Source: VRUE01 sp963718775 (GTDB lineage Bacteria > Actinomycetota > Thermoleophilia > Solirubrobacterales > 70-9). Taken from it: DNA of 64,000 nucleotides. The notes under the pieces were generated by a model. It worked only from the letters and a program-made list of their open reading frames with translations. It was not told the DNA's origin and did no database searches. Positions 63,487 through 64,000 of the stretch are shown in pieces (position 1 is the stretch's first letter; the number at the start of each line of letters is the position of its first letter). The stretch lies in the NCBI GenBank assembly GCA_963718775.1, contig OY970377.1:124001-188000 (forward strand), written 5' to 3'. Both the position numbers and the translations under genes were made by a program.

Positions 63487-64000
63487 CTACGCGGCGGGAG
63501 TAATTCGGTACGCGTCGAATACCGACTCGACGTTGCGCAGGCGGGCGATGCACTGCTTGAGCTGCTCGGTGTCGCCCACCTCGACCACGAACCTGTTTTT
63601 GACCATCGGGTGGTTGGTGGTGCAGCTGGCGCCGAGGATGTTGATCCCCGCCTCGGAGAAGGTCCGCGAGAGATCCTCGAGCAGGCGAGTGCGATCGTAG
63701 GCGTCGATCTGCAGCTCAACGCGGTAGGAGGACTCGTTCTCGCCGTCCCAGCTCACCTCGACGAACCTTTCCGGCGCCCGTTTCAGCGCCTTCATGTTCT
63801 TGCAGTCGCTGCGGTGGATCGTGATGCCGCGACCGAGCGAGACGTAGCCGGCGATCTCGTCGCCGGGCACTGGGCGACAGCACTTGGCCAGGCGCACGGC
63901 GATGTTGGCCGCGCCCTTGACGCTGATCCCGTAGTTGGCGGCGTCCTTGGTGCGGCGCGCCTTGTCCTCGCGATGACCCCCGGCGAGGCCGAGCGGATCG
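63487..64000 (-). CDS. relA: RelA/SpoT-family (p)ppGpp synthetase/hydrolase, C-terminal part
   Basis: The last 171 codons of a long RSH protein; the 5' part is beyond the window. Seen are the end of the linker (DAANYGISVKGAANIAVRLA), the conserved-Cys/zinc-finger domain (AKCCRPVPGDEIAGYVSLGR, GITIHRSDCKNM) and the C-terminal ACT domain (YRVELQIDAYDRTRLLEDLS, RTFSEAGINILGASCTTNHP, RFVVEVGDTEQLKQCIARLR). These domains sense ribosome or amino-acid status in the stringent response. The frame is intact to the window edge. Confidence 0.93.
   Translation of the reverse strand, partial: DPLGLAGGHREDKARRTKDAANYGISVKGAANIAVRLAKCCRPVPGDEIAGYVSLGRGITIHRSDCKNMKALKRAPERFVEVSWDGENESSYRVELQIDAYDRTRLLEDLSRTFSEAGINILGASCTTNHPMVKNRFVVEVGDTEQLKQCIARLRNVESVFDAYRITPAA

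Overview
The window is about 64 kb of high-GC DNA with tightly overlapping genes (many ATGA and GTGA junctions), GTG and TTG starts, a threonine synthase next to a ThiS-like carrier, a MOCS-type secreted repeat protein and a large surface-glycan locus. This fits an actinobacterium, most likely class Thermoleophilia (Solirubrobacterales-like). The taxonomic call is inference from gene content and base composition. No tRNA, rRNA, CRISPR array or replication origin was seen.

Layout. 0-0.8 kb: start of an SRAP protein and a VapBC toxin-antitoxin pair with a palindromic operator. 0.8-4.4 kb (minus): a SAM-I riboswitch with its attenuator drives a threonine synthase-like gene, a ThiS/MoaD-like sulfur carrier, then a CDP-sugar pair (cytidylyltransferase and dehydratase-like epimerase). 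4.4-8.3 kb (plus): CorA-like transporter, HIT hydrolase, phosphomannomutase, MBL-fold hydrolase. 8.3-9.4 kb: a gene relic, then a minus-strand array of four paralogous 19-residue peptides, each followed by an RNA hairpin. 9.4-10.9 kb: a winged-helix regulator, a long hairpin and an unknown gene. 10.9-11.8 kb: two decayed tyrosine-recombinase ends with a duplicated 79-bp att-like site overlapping the start of a diacylglycerol kinase gene. 12.7-16.1 kb: a small glycan locus with a LuxR regulator. 16.7-36.5 kb: one giant secreted protein gene of about 6,595 codons. 36.5-61.7 kb: a polysaccharide biosynthesis and export locus. 61.7-64 kb: an ECF sigma factor between two paralogous small genes, and the end of a RelA/SpoT gene.

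How the genes fit together. The 36.5-61.7 kb block has a phosphoglycosyl transferase to start a lipid-linked glycan, nucleotide-sugar enzymes (epimerase, aminotransferase, Gfo/Idh oxidoreductase, NeuD-type acyltransferase), at least seven glycosyltransferases, a Wzx flippase, a Wzy-like polymerase or ligase, two Wzz-like chain-length proteins, and modifying enzymes (deacetylase, methyltransferase, ATP-grasp ligase). Together with the giant modular protein and a secreted beta-helix protein this is a cell-envelope module. The phosphomannomutase and CDP-sugar genes at 1-7 kb may feed it.

Caution on sequence quality. Many conserved genes are interrupted by one-base indels, most densely between about 1.0 and 6.1 kb. 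These look more like assembly or sequencing errors than real decay, so I annotate the genes across them.
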